Assembly: GCF_029167645.1 (NCBI RefSeq)
Contig: NZ_CP119147.1
Span: 4,606,501-4,670,500 of the forward strand
Reading direction: 5' to 3'
Source of the DNA: Streptomyces sp. AM 2-1-1
GTDB taxonomy: Bacteria > Actinomycetota > Actinomycetes > Streptomycetales > Streptomycetaceae
DNA length: 64,000 nt
The position numbers were made by a program, and so were the translations under genes. Of the stretch, positions 26,377-35,307 are shown one piece after another. Every line of letters begins with the position of its first letter. Positions within the stretch are counted from its first letter, which is position 1. The notes under the pieces were generated by a model. That model was not told where the DNA came from and searched no databases. It saw only the letters and a program-made list of their open reading frames with translations.

Positions 26377-29300
26377 TTCGCACTCCACAGGTGCTCGAAC
26401 TGCGTGAAGGCGAGAGCCTTGCCGTAGTTGCTGATGTTGTCCCGGACGTTGAGGATCAGGCAGGTGTCCTTACCCCCGTTCCGGGGTCCACGCAGGCCGC
26501 GGCCGATCATCTGCTGGTAGATGTTCGGGCTGTAGGTGGGGCGTGCCACGACAACAGCACGGGTGGCCGGGGCATCGAATCCCTGGGTGAGGACGCCGTA
26601 GTTGGTGAGGACACGGATTCGGCCCTGTCGGAAGTCGGTGATGATCTTCCTGCGCTCGGACTTCGGGGTCGCGGAGTCCACCGAGGCTGCTCGGATTCCG
26701 CGGTCCTTGAGCTTGGCGGCGAGAACCTTGGCGTGCGCCACGGAGGTGGCGAACACCAACACCGGCCAGTCGTCGGGCATCTCCTCGATCTTGTCGAGGA
26801 TCCGGGTGTTGCGGTCCTGGTCGTCGGCGAGACGCTGCTCCGCGGCCTTCGAGAGCAGGCTCATCTGTTCCGCCTGCTCCTTCTCCGCGTGGGTCAACTC
26901 GATCGTTCCGCCGGTCAGCTCCTCGTGGTCGACGTTCGCCAACATGCCGAGACCCTGGAGGGCCTCGTACGGGTCGTCCGGGGAGAAGATCCCGTCGTCG
27001 AGACGGTGGGCGCCGAAGCGCTGAACCAGCCGCTTCGTCTCCTCGTCGTTGGTGTTGCGGAAAGGCGTCGCGGTCAGCCCGAGCAGGTGGCAGCGGGTCT
27101 CGCGGGACGTCAGACCGAGGTGGGTGAGAATTTCCGTGTACTGCGGGGAGATGGCCACGTGCGCTTCGTCGACGATGACGAGAGCCGACTTCCGCAGCCA
27201 GGCGTAGCCCTCGGCGCCCAGACAGTTACGGAGCTTGACGTCGGTCGCCACGACCAGGTGAGGGCGGTCCTTGACCGGACCCGCTTCGTTGGACGACCAG
27301 AGTCGGCTGATCGTCAGCGGAGTCTCGGCACCGACCTTCGACCAGACGAAGCTCCAACTCTGCACGGCTTGCTCGCACAGCTCCTCGGTCTGGGCGATCC
27401 ACAGGATCGGACCGTCGAGATCTCCCACCTGCTTGACCCAACGAATGACCGCCTCCGCCGCCACCCGGGTCTTCCCCGCTCCTGTCGGCAACGACAGCAT
27501 CCCGCGCTGTGGGGTGAACCGGTCCAGCATGGTGAAGACCTTCGTCGCCAGGCGCTCCTGATAGTCGTGGAGGCGTGGGAACTCGGAGGGTCCCGGGACA
27601 TCGATGCGTGGCTCCAGCGACGGGGACCTGGCGCCCGCGAAGGTGTCCGGGAAGCCGAACTCCGCGACGAACTTCACGGCGGTGGAGGAACCGGTGAACC
27701 CGGACGGGGCCTGGTTCGGGTAGGCCGCCTGGAGATCCTTCACATGCGTCTGGAGCACGCCGTCACCGTGCGCGTTGTACGCCATCCGCGCGATGCGCCT
27801 CGGGGAAGGGTCGGCGTCGCCGGACTCGGCCTGCTCGCTCTCCATGAGCCCCGACGGAAGGCCCTCCCTGAGAGCGGTCGCGCCGATGAGAAGCTCCAAC
27901 TTCTCCTCCACGCTCGTCGCTTCACGGACACGTCGCAGGGCGGTCTGCACCTGCTGGTCCTCCTCCTGGCGCTCCTGCGCCGCCAGCACCGCCTTGCAAC
28001 CGGACTCGCCCAGACCCCAACGGAGTTCGCGATCCACGGCGACGAGTGTCGTGAGCCGGTCCGCCGGTTCGAGGACGAGGACCGTCGTCCCCCGCAGAGC
28101 GCTCGTGAGCGGGGTGGCCTTGGTCCCCAACGGGGTGCGGACCAGCTCCTCCAACTCCGAACAACGCAGGACCGTGTGATTGTTGACGACAGGACCCAGA
28201 CGAAGTCGGAGCGTGGGGAACTCTTCCTGCAGGGGGAGCGCTTCCCCTGCGGCGACGTGCCGGGTCTCCTTGCTGATCACGTCGGCGTACGGGAGCATCC
28301 CCCAGGTCTTGATCAGGAGCGCGGCGCTCTCGGGGCTGCCGGCGAACAGGGCGGGTACCCTCTCGGCGCGCAGCGCGCGGTACTCGGCGTCGGTGCCCGC
28401 CACCGCGATCTCGCCGTCCTCCCGCGCGGACCACTCGGATCCGACGCGGCAGCGGGTGAGCTGGCCTTCCGGGAAGTCCACTTCGAGGCGGGTCAACAGG
28501 ACGTACGTCTTGCCGACGAACGCATCGTCGTCGCTCCGGGCGAGTTCCTCCAGGAGGTGGCTCCACTGGTCCGCCGGCACCTGCTCGGTCGTGGTCGGAA
28601 GGCCCAGCTTGCGGGCCTTCTCCGGGCTGATGTCGGCGACCGGCAGGACGTCCGCGTACGCCCGGAGCTGCGGTCCCACGGCGCGGGACAGGGGGAGCAC
28701 CCCCTGGGAGGTGGATACGCGCCCGTGCTTGCGAAGCATCCAACGCAGCGGCGACGGCGTCTGCTTCCGGGTGGAACTCTGGACGCCGATCTGCAGGGTC
28801 CAGGAGTCTACGACCGCGTCGTCGGGCATGGCTCGCACGAACGCAGCCCTGCCTTCGTCCGACAGCGCTTCCAACAGATGCAGGGGGCCGCCGATGGGAG
28901 ATCCCTCCACCTTGAGCCGGTTGAGAGCGGGGCGGGAAGCGCTACTGCTCAGTGCCTTGCAGTACTTCTGATGCACCGCAGCGCGGTACTCCTCGAACCA
29001 TCCCTCGTCCGTGGGGCGGTGCCCGGACGAGGGCCGGTCACGAAGACCGAGGTCACGAAGGAGCCCCGTGTCGTCCGAGTGGAATGTGAGGTCGACCGCG
29101 ATCGACTTGTCCCGGCTGCCGTCGGCGGGAACCACCGGGCCCGGCAGCAGACAGTCGCGCATCCGGTGGAAGCGTCCGTCCGTGGTGCGGACGAACAGGG
29201 TGTCCTTCGGCTCGCGTACCTGCCGGCGGATCCGGAGCGCCTGCCCCTGCGCACCCGCGCCGTGGAGCAACTCCCAGAAGTGGGTCCAGTCCTGCGGACC

Positions 29301-31157
29301 GTAGGCGTCGAGGTTTCCGTGCTCCAGCACGCTGATGAACCTGCCCTCGGCGTTGGCCTCCTGGATGCCGAGGGTCACCAGATCGCTCACCAAGGACTCG
29401 TCCTCGGAGAGTCGGCGGTCGACGTACGTCGTCGTGTCCCTCAGACCGTCCTGGACGGTCCGGCGGAAGATCTTGGGGCCGGGAGCCACCATCCCGCTCT
29501 CCTCGGTCAGCACGATCCGCGCGGAGCGGGCTTCCTCGGCGAAAGGTGAGGAGGAACGGATCATTTCGGCGAGAATCCGGATGGCCGCAGCCGACGCCTC
29601 GACCGTCCCGTCGGTGACGAGGGCTTCCAACCACTCCCGCACCGTCGCGCGAGATCGCTTCGCCTCGTCGAGGATGTGGGCGACCTTGCCCGGGCGGAAC
29701 TCGCCCGCCTCGACGGACGCGTGGACCCAGTTCGAGGGGCGCCCGGGGTAGGAGCTCCACATCCGGAGCCACTCCATCCTCAGAGGAACCTTCCTCTCCG
29801 GCGCGGGGTGGATGTTGATGTCGCGAGGGGCCCGCAAGACACCGTCCTGGTCCGGAAGAGAGGGAAGCTGCGCCGCCAGTGCCCAGATGCACTCGGTCAG
29901 GTACCGGTCCGCCCAGTTGAGCGTCTCCGACTCCTTCGTGCGGCCCGGGAGCAGCGGCAGGTACGCGCCCGGGTCCTTGGCCGGCGCCAGATGGGGGAGG
30001 GAGTCGACCACGAGACGGGCGGCGACCTGGATGATCTCGCGGTTGAACGGGCTGGAGTCCAGGAGGTTCTGCCGGTCCTCGTTCGTCTTCCACGCGCCGT
30101 TCAGGGCACCGCTCAGCGTCATCGGGTACTTCGTCGGGAAGAACGACCAGAACTCGCCCCGGCCCCGGGGCGTCGTCAGCACGGTCTCCCCGGAGTACTC
30201 GGGCACGGCCCAGGAGATGTCGACGGTGCCTCGGTCGTGCAGCTCACCGGCGCTGGAGCGGGCCTGTTCCGTGGGGCGGTGGGCGTGGGTGAAGACCTTC
30301 CAGGAGGTGCGGCTGTCGGGCTTTCCGGTCCGGGACTCGTTGACGGTGTGGAGGAAACCGTCGTGGTCGACGGTGATCTCCCGACGGACGGTGGGCCGGC
30401 TCCGCCTGTCCTCCAGGACCACTGTGCCCACGTGGTGCGAGAAGAGCTGGAACCGTGCCGGGAACTCCCGCTGGACGTCGCCCTTGGTGCCCGAGACGTG
30501 CATGTCGTGGGCGAGCTGTTCGGCGGCGCCCGGCAACAGCGGGAGGCGGACCACGGTGGTGGCCCACTCCATCAACTCGTCCAGGATGCCGTCCGCCAGC
30601 CGCTCGGTGTCGGCGTCCAAGGGTCGAGCCATCCGCAGGACGGGGGCTTCGAAGTCCTCTTCGGGCACACCACCGCGTGCGTCCTTGATCGCGTCGTAGG
30701 ACCACGAACGGTCGAAGCCGAACGAGCCCGACGTGCTGAAGAACTGGGGGGTGTCGGTGACAGCGAGGACCGACTTCACGCCGACGCCGAACCTGCCGAT
30801 CTGGCCACCGCGCTTCTTCGACACGCTCATCCGCAGGATGGTCTCGGCCCCCTCCGGGGTGACGGGCGCTCCCTCGTTCGCGCAGTACAGGTGCGTCGCC
30901 GTGAGTACGGCTTGCACCTTTCCGCCCGGCGCCGATGCGATCTCGTCGGCCGCGTTCTGCACGAGTTCGAACAACTGGCGGTCGCCGTAGCCGCCTTGCG
31001 TGATGCGGCGCTCGCCGTTGGCGTGTTCTTGGATGAGGCCGGGGTCCACCCGATACGTTTCGAGCACGCGTGCGGACTGGTCGACGATCTTCCGAATGAC
31101 GGGCGAATCGCCCGAACTGTCCTTGCCACCGATGTGGTTCATGTTTTTCCCATTCAT
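26373..31157 (-). CDS. Sacsin-like GHKL ATPase fused to SF2 DEAD/DEAH helicase
   Basis: Giant 1594-aa protein. The N-terminus has a sacsin/Hsp90-type ATP-binding fold: N box ELVQNAADE (64-72), YCANEGAPVTPEGAETILRM and the glycine box GRFGVGVKSVL (121-131). A long middle region of about 900 residues has no recognisable domain. The last 400 residues are an SF2 helicase: LSLPTGAGKTRVA (about 1220), VIVDEAHVA, LLGLTATPF, VLVFATSVAHAK and YQQMIGRGLRGPRNGG. Start ATG 31157 or 31142 cannot be decided, as neither has a strong SD. Its stop overlaps the SF1 helicase start. It may be a sensor-effector coupling ATP-driven clamp movement to DNA translocation. No nuclease motif was found. Confidence 0.88.
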   Translation of the reverse strand: MNGKNMNHIGGKDSSGDSPVIRKIVDQSARVLETYRVDPGLIQEHANGERRITQGGYGDRQLFELVQNAADEIASAPGGKVQAVLTATHLYCANEGAPVTPEGAETILRMSVSKKRGGQIGRFGVGVKSVLAVTDTPQFFSTSGSFGFDRSWSYDAIKDARGGVPEEDFEAPVLRMARPLDADTERLADGILDELMEWATTVVRLPLLPGAAEQLAHDMHVSGTKGDVQREFPARFQLFSHHVGTVVLEDRRSRPTVRREITVDHDGFLHTVNESRTGKPDSRTSWKVFTHAHRPTEQARSSAGELHDRGTVDISWAVPEYSGETVLTTPRGRGEFWSFFPTKYPMTLSGALNGAWKTNEDRQNLLDSSPFNREIIQVAARLVVDSLPHLAPAKDPGAYLPLLPGRTKESETLNWADRYLTECIWALAAQLPSLPDQDGVLRAPRDINIHPAPERKVPLRMEWLRMWSSYPGRPSNWVHASVEAGEFRPGKVAHILDEAKRSRATVREWLEALVTDGTVEASAAAIRILAEMIRSSSPFAEEARSARIVLTEESGMVAPGPKIFRRTVQDGLRDTTTYVDRRLSEDESLVSDLVTLGIQEANAEGRFISVLEHGNLDAYGPQDWTHFWELLHGAGAQGQALRIRRQVREPKDTLFVRTTDGRFHRMRDCLLPGPVVPADGSRDKSIAVDLTFHSDDTGLLRDLGLRDRPSSGHRPTDEGWFEEYRAAVHQKYCKALSSSASRPALNRLKVEGSPIGGPLHLLEALSDEGRAAFVRAMPDDAVVDSWTLQIGVQSSTRKQTPSPLRWMLRKHGRVSTSQGVLPLSRAVGPQLRAYADVLPVADISPEKARKLGLPTTTEQVPADQWSHLLEELARSDDDAFVGKTYVLLTRLEVDFPEGQLTRCRVGSEWSAREDGEIAVAGTDAEYRALRAERVPALFAGSPESAALLIKTWGMLPYADVISKETRHVAAGEALPLQEEFPTLRLRLGPVVNNHTVLRCSELEELVRTPLGTKATPLTSALRGTTVLVLEPADRLTTLVAVDRELRWGLGESGCKAVLAAQERQEEDQQVQTALRRVREATSVEEKLELLIGATALREGLPSGLMESEQAESGDADPSPRRIARMAYNAHGDGVLQTHVKDLQAAYPNQAPSGFTGSSTAVKFVAEFGFPDTFAGARSPSLEPRIDVPGPSEFPRLHDYQERLATKVFTMLDRFTPQRGMLSLPTGAGKTRVAAEAVIRWVKQVGDLDGPILWIAQTEELCEQAVQSWSFVWSKVGAETPLTISRLWSSNEAGPVKDRPHLVVATDVKLRNCLGAEGYAWLRKSALVIVDEAHVAISPQYTEILTHLGLTSRETRCHLLGLTATPFRNTNDEETKRLVQRFGAHRLDDGIFSPDDPYEALQGLGMLANVDHEELTGGTIELTHAEKEQAEQMSLLSKAAEQRLADDQDRNTRILDKIEEMPDDWPVLVFATSVAHAKVLAAKLKDRGIRAASVDSATPKSERRKIITDFRQGRIRVLTNYGVLTQGFDAPATRAVVVARPTYSPNIYQQMIGRGLRGPRNGGKDTCLILNVRDNISNYGKALAFTQFEHLWSAK

Positions 31158-31261
31158 GACCGTGTATGTGTGCGGAGGAGCGGGCCGGCCGCGTGGGGCG
31201 GCCGGCCGGCACTGCGAGGTGTGTCATCGGCGGTGGGGACGGGCCGAAGGGGGCGTGCGAC

Positions 31262-31615
31262 TCAGTCGGGCGGGAGGGGCAAGAAGACGATGAGATAAGT
31301 GTGGCGGGGGCGCTGGGAAGGGACGTCCCGAGCAACGTCCGAGCGGTTCCGGGGGTGCGAACCGGCTCCCGGGCGACGGACTGCCTTCCGGCGGGCAGCC
31401 CGGAGGCGGCTCCGGCTAGCGCTGGAGCGGCTCGTGGCGGGAGAGGCCTCCTCAGGGGAGTCGTTGGTCCGCTCGGTGGTCCCTCCGCGCCCCCGCAGGG
31501 CGGCTACGACCGCCTGACAGACAGCGTCGAGGAACTCGTCTTCGACGGAATCGCACAGGTCGGAGAGGCGGAAGTCGTCGGAGGGCTCGGAGGTGCTGTC
31601 ATCGCTATTGTTCAT
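31262..31615 (-). CDS. Small protein of unknown function at head of defence operon
   Basis: A 117-aa frame from ATG 31615, with GAGAGGA upstream, ends 104 bp before the giant ATPase-helicase. The first 45 residues are acidic (MNNSDDSTSEPSDDFRLSD, then SVEDEFLDAVCQAVVAALRG); the rest is Arg/Ser-rich and basic (SRSSASRSRLRAARRKAVRR). Codon bias is that of a real streptomycete gene, a little weaker than in the flanks. The frame stays open upstream, but that part lacks coding bias. It could be a nucleic-acid-binding accessory or regulator; no family is recognised. Confidence 0.6.
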   Translation of the reverse strand: MNNSDDSTSEPSDDFRLSDLCDSVEDEFLDAVCQAVVAALRGRGGTTERTNDSPEEASPATSRSSASRSRLRAARRKAVRRPGAGSHPRNRSDVARDVPSQRPRHTYLIVFLPLPPD

Positions 31616-32206
31616 ACCGCAGTGTGTCCTCTCATCAGAGTAGAGCTGGAGTTGGAAGGAGGCGCACGTGCAGATGAGCGGAATCGCGGAAAGGAAATGG
31701 AAATTCGGCTCGGGAGAACAGGCCGTAAGTTTTCTACGGGCGAAGCCGGGATGGCTTCGGTGCAAGCCAAGCACATTTATGCGTGCGGCCGCAATGACTA
31801 TGCGTAGCCCCGCGAATTCGTGTAACCGGGCGTGCTTTTGGCATCCGGGCACAGCGAATAGACCCCTGAAAGGGAGTGGTGGTGGCCGATCGGTGAGGCC
31901 ATCCCCAGGCAACGCTACCGGAGGGCAAGGTCTTCTGGGAAGAGACCGTTCCAGGATTTCCCTATGGATTTTCGGTCGGGATGACAGTCCGGGCCGCCAG
32001 GCAATTCGGACTTCTGCGGTCAAGCGACTCACGAGGGGTTGTTCCGGCGGAATTTATACCCAGTGGTGATCTTCCTGTACACATTTTCAAATCACTCGAG
32101 AAGGGTTTCCAAAATTCTGAGGCGTGTGTCAAATTCCATTGTCACCCGATGGTGCGTGTCAAAGGGGGCGTAGGATTGAGCCCATGAACCGTGGGGTGGT
32201 CGAGGG
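31616..32206. promoter_or_regulatory. Divergent promoter region of the defence island
   Basis: About 590 bp, the least GC-rich part of the window (AAATTCCATTG, CCAAAATTCTGAG and similar tracts). It separates the two divergent operons. I see no convincing gene in it. It should hold the promoters for both operons; a minus-strand TACTCT at about 31635 and a plus-strand TAGGAT at 32171 are the best -10 candidates. Confidence 0.5.
32126..32176 (+). promoter_or_regulatory. Candidate operator and promoter of the XRE-ATPase operon
   Basis: GTGTCAAA occurs twice as a direct repeat, 30 bp apart (32126-32133 and 32156-32163). Between them lies CACC-CGAT-GGTG (32143-32154). The plus-strand -10 candidate TAGGAT (32171-32176) would put its -35 over this inverted repeat. 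Since the first gene encodes an XRE-type DNA-binding domain, autoregulation is plausible but only inferred. Confidence 0.35.
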
Positions 32207-34318
32207 ATGGTGACGGTGGACAGCGGCATGGACTTCGGGCCCTGGCTCGCGCGACAGCTCAAGCAGTCGAACATGAGCCAGGCGGACCTGGCCCAGGAGA
32301 TCGGCATGACGAGGGCGGCGGTCTCCGCCTGGATCACCGGACGGGCGACGCCTCGTGAGGACACCATCGTCAGGATCGCGGAGGCGCTCGAAACGGACCT
32401 CGGCACCATCCATACCCGCACCACCGATACGCTGGCCGGCCTGCCCGTCTCCTGGAGTCACCGACCCGGATACGCCGACGGGGGACGGGACTTCGGCAAC
32501 GCCGCCGCCTTCGCCTTCGAGGCGGACGTGGAGGTGCTCGCCCGTGAGGCCACGCAGAACAGCCTCGACGAACGGCTCGACGAGAACCAGCCCGTCCGCG
32601 TCCGCTACACGCTGCACGAGCTGACGGGCGAAACCCTCGCCCGCTTCCGTGACGAGATCCGCTGGAACGACCTCCTTCCGCACTATGTGGCCGCAGCGGG
32701 GCAGGACCAGAAGGTCGGCAGGGTCATCGCTGCGGGGTTGCGGGACATGCGCGATCGGGACCGCCTGGTCCTTCTGCGCGTCGACGACTACAACGCGTCC
32801 GGGCTCACCGGGGACGACTACGCCGACGGGCGGTTCGCCGCCGTCGTACGCCGCCAACTCGACAGCCACAAGTCGACCGCCGGTGCGGGGGGTTCCTACG
32901 GGCTCGGAAAGGCGACGCTCTGGGCGACGAGTCGACTCGGCCTGGTGCTCATGAACTCGACGCTGTCCGAACCCCACGAGGGCCGCACCGAGCGACGACT
33001 CGTCGGCCGACTCGACCTGCCTTGGCGTGAGGTGAACGGTGAGCCCTGGGCCGGCCCGGCCTGGTTCGGTCGCCCGGACCCGGACTCGAAGTCGGCGGAC
33101 GTCGCACGATCGTGGTGGGCCGACGAGGAGACCGTCGAGCGCCTCCATCTCACCCGCGAGAGTGCCGAGCCGGGCACGTCGTTCCTGATCGTGGGCGCTT
33201 ACGACGTGGAGAGCCTGGTGGAGGAGAGCGACGGCGAGGGAGACGACGACAGCGTGCAGCGCATGCACAGACGTTTGGTCGACGCTCTGGGGCGGAATTT
33301 CTGGGCGGCCATGACCACCGGTGGATCTCGGCCGCCTTTGCTGGAAGCTTCCGTCCGCACCCTGCGCAATGGGGAGGAGATCCTCGAGGAACAGCGGGTG
33401 GACCCCACGGTCACCCAACCGTCGCGAACCCGTGCGCTCCGGGCGTTCCTCGACGGTAAGACGGTTGAACGGCACACCGAAGCCGGTCAGGTGGCGATGA
33501 AGACCGTGACGCTCAAGGTCCCGGCGGGAGCGGCAGGCACCGGCGGGGGGGAGCACAAGGCCGTGTTGCTGGTGACCGACGCGGAGGACGCCGACGGGAA
33601 GTTCAACACCGTGGTGAAGATGCGCGGCAACCGGATGACTGTGCAGACGAGCAGCGTCTACGGCCTGCCGGTGGGGACCAACCCCTTCCAAGCGGTGCTG
33701 CTCGTGGGAATGGCGGCGGGTGCGGATGCTCCTTTCGCCGACGAGGCCGAGACGTTCCTGCGTACCTCGGAACCTCCCGAGCACAACAAGTGGGGCCAGA
33801 CGGAAGAATTGCGCACGATGTACTCGCCGTCCGCCGTCAACCGCATCGCGAAGCTCACCACGGAGACGAACAAGGCGGTCCGCGACCTCATGGCCGCGCC
33901 CAGGAAGAAGGGGGCCGGCGGGTCGGAGAAGCTGCGGAAAAAGCTTTCGCTGGGTGCCAAGAAGGTGGCCAGACCTCCGGTGAAGCGTGCCCTGCCGACG
34001 CTGGACGATCTGCAGGCGACCGTGGTGGGGGAGGCTTGGAGCGTCGTGGGTGAAGTGAGGATTCCCGACGGGGGCGACTCGTGGCGTCTGACGCCCGTGG
34101 CCAAACTGGACGTCCGCTCGGGCGGCCGGCCGGTGGTGCGCTGGGCCGAGTTGGTAGGGGTGAAGAACTGTGAAGTGGTCGGGGGCGCACTTCACTTCAC
34201 GCAGGGTGCGCGGAGTGCGGTGTTTCGCGGGACGACCGACGCGTCGACCCACACCGTGCGGGCCGCGTACACCGGCTTGATCGTGGATCTCAAGTCGGGC
34301 AAGGGGGATCAGGCATGA
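32207..34318 (+). CDS. XRE helix-turn-helix protein with GHKL (MutL/Hsp90-type) ATPase domain
   Basis: The 703-aa product begins with a Cro/C1-type HTH (residues 11-66: LARQLKQSNMSQADLAQEIG, then AAVSAWITGRATPRED). A GHKL ATPase follows: N box REATQNSLDE (113-122), VDDYNASGL (192-200, metal/adenine site) and lid glycines GAGGSYGLGKAT (226-237). About 450 C-terminal residues are unassigned. ATG 32207 was chosen with GAGGG close upstream; GTG 32210 is an alternative. The gene leads a three-gene operon with ATGA overlaps. Families of this kind occur with methylases, Z1 helicases and Vsr-like nucleases in MutL-type restriction systems. Confidence 0.88.
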   Translation: MVTVDSGMDFGPWLARQLKQSNMSQADLAQEIGMTRAAVSAWITGRATPREDTIVRIAEALETDLGTIHTRTTDTLAGLPVSWSHRPGYADGGRDFGNAAAFAFEADVEVLAREATQNSLDERLDENQPVRVRYTLHELTGETLARFRDEIRWNDLLPHYVAAAGQDQKVGRVIAAGLRDMRDRDRLVLLRVDDYNASGLTGDDYADGRFAAVVRRQLDSHKSTAGAGGSYGLGKATLWATSRLGLVLMNSTLSEPHEGRTERRLVGRLDLPWREVNGEPWAGPAWFGRPDPDSKSADVARSWWADEETVERLHLTRESAEPGTSFLIVGAYDVESLVEESDGEGDDDSVQRMHRRLVDALGRNFWAAMTTGGSRPPLLEASVRTLRNGEEILEEQRVDPTVTQPSRTRALRAFLDGKTVERHTEAGQVAMKTVTLKVPAGAAGTGGGEHKAVLLVTDAEDADGKFNTVVKMRGNRMTVQTSSVYGLPVGTNPFQAVLLVGMAAGADAPFADEAETFLRTSEPPEHNKWGQTEELRTMYSPSAVNRIAKLTTETNKAVRDLMAAPRKKGAGGSEKLRKKLSLGAKKVARPPVKRALPTLDDLQATVVGEAWSVVGEVRIPDGGDSWRLTPVAKLDVRSGGRPVVRWAELVGVKNCEVVGGALHFTQGARSAVFRGTTDASTHTVRAAYTGLIVDLKSGKGDQA

Positions 34319-35307
34319 GGGCCTATCCGTACGAGCGTGTCACCGGCGTCGTCGATCTGAGAGTGAAGGGCGTCGAGCTGTCAGGACCCGGCGAAGTCCG
34401 TGAGCGCCTCGACACCAGCGCGTTTTCGGTCACCGACAAGGTGGTGGCTCTCGGTGGGCTCGACCGCGACGACTGGGAGCGGGCCCGACTCGCCCTGACC
34501 GTTTCGGTCCCGGGCAGAGCGACCGAGGACGACGCTCCCTGGTCCGACGTGTCGGTCGTCGTCGTCCTGACCGAGGGAGCGACCAACACACGGCTCACCA
34601 GCAGCCTGACGCGCGAGTCCGAGGACGGCCGGCTGTGGGGCGGACGAATCGAGCTGTGGCGGGCCGATCACGTGGACCGGGCCTCCATGACCGCCCACGT
34701 AGTGGCCACGGTGGGTGGCGTCGCAGGGCGCGTCGTCGCGTCGACCGACAAGGACTGGGTCGTGGACGTGAAGTCCGATGCGCCCCTGCGCGACCGACGA
34801 CTCGACTTCACCGAGGTCGGTTTCGCCGAGGGACCGGAATGGCTACGACCGTTCAAGGACATGCCGTGGGCAGTCGACACCTCGGGGGATCTGCCGGTCG
34901 TCCGTCTGAACGCCGACTTCGAAGGGATTTCCGAGCTCGTCCACGGTGAGGCATCAGGGCCCGAAGGACTGGTCCGGGAGCTCCTGATCGCGCAGATGTG
35001 TACGGACGTGTGGACAGCGGTGTTCCACGCGGCCGTCGGTGACCTGGAGGTGGAGGAGGACGGAACTCCTCTTTTCCCGCTCGACTGGCGGGGCGAGGTA
35101 CTCCGCGAGATGTTGCAGGACGTCGTACCCGGCAGGCCGGCGGAGGACGCCTTGAGCGAGGTCCACCGGCGCAGAGTCGGCACTGCGGGGTGGACGGACC
35201 TCCAGCCGCGCATCCATTACGCGGCTTCGCGGCGGGCCGAAGTGCCCAAGGCATTGACCGCCACCGTCCAGGGATTGAACCGACTCGACCGGGGGGTCGA
35301 CGCATGA
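34315..35307 (+). CDS. Unrecognised protein, second gene of GHKL operon
   Basis: The 330-aa product starts at ATG 34315, overlapping the previous stop by 4 nt, and ends overlapping the next start. It has a beta-rich N-terminal half (VTGVVDLRVKGVELSG, LTVSVPGRATEDD, SVVVVLTEGA) and a more helical C-terminal half (LVRELLIAQMCTDVWTAVFHAA). No signal peptide, membrane segment, nuclease or ATPase motif is seen. Tight coupling to the ATPase gene suggests a complex. It may correspond to the 'DUF' subunit of MutL-type restriction systems. Confidence 0.8.
   Translation: MRAYPYERVTGVVDLRVKGVELSGPGEVRERLDTSAFSVTDKVVALGGLDRDDWERARLALTVSVPGRATEDDAPWSDVSVVVVLTEGATNTRLTSSLTRESEDGRLWGGRIELWRADHVDRASMTAHVVATVGGVAGRVVASTDKDWVVDVKSDAPLRDRRLDFTEVGFAEGPEWLRPFKDMPWAVDTSGDLPVVRLNADFEGISELVHGEASGPEGLVRELLIAQMCTDVWTAVFHAAVGDLEVEEDGTPLFPLDWRGEVLREMLQDVVPGRPAEDALSEVHRRRVGTAGWTDLQPRIHYAASRRAEVPKALTATVQGLNRLDRGVDA

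Noticed and set aside
26391..29549. 1052-codon plus-strand frame inside the giant ATPase-helicase gene
   Set aside because: The opposite frame carries all helicase motifs; this one has none and wrong codon bias.
31668..32069. Plus-strand frame in the divergent promoter region as a gene
   Set aside because: No SD, no codon bias, and the region is locally AT-rich, as expected for promoters.
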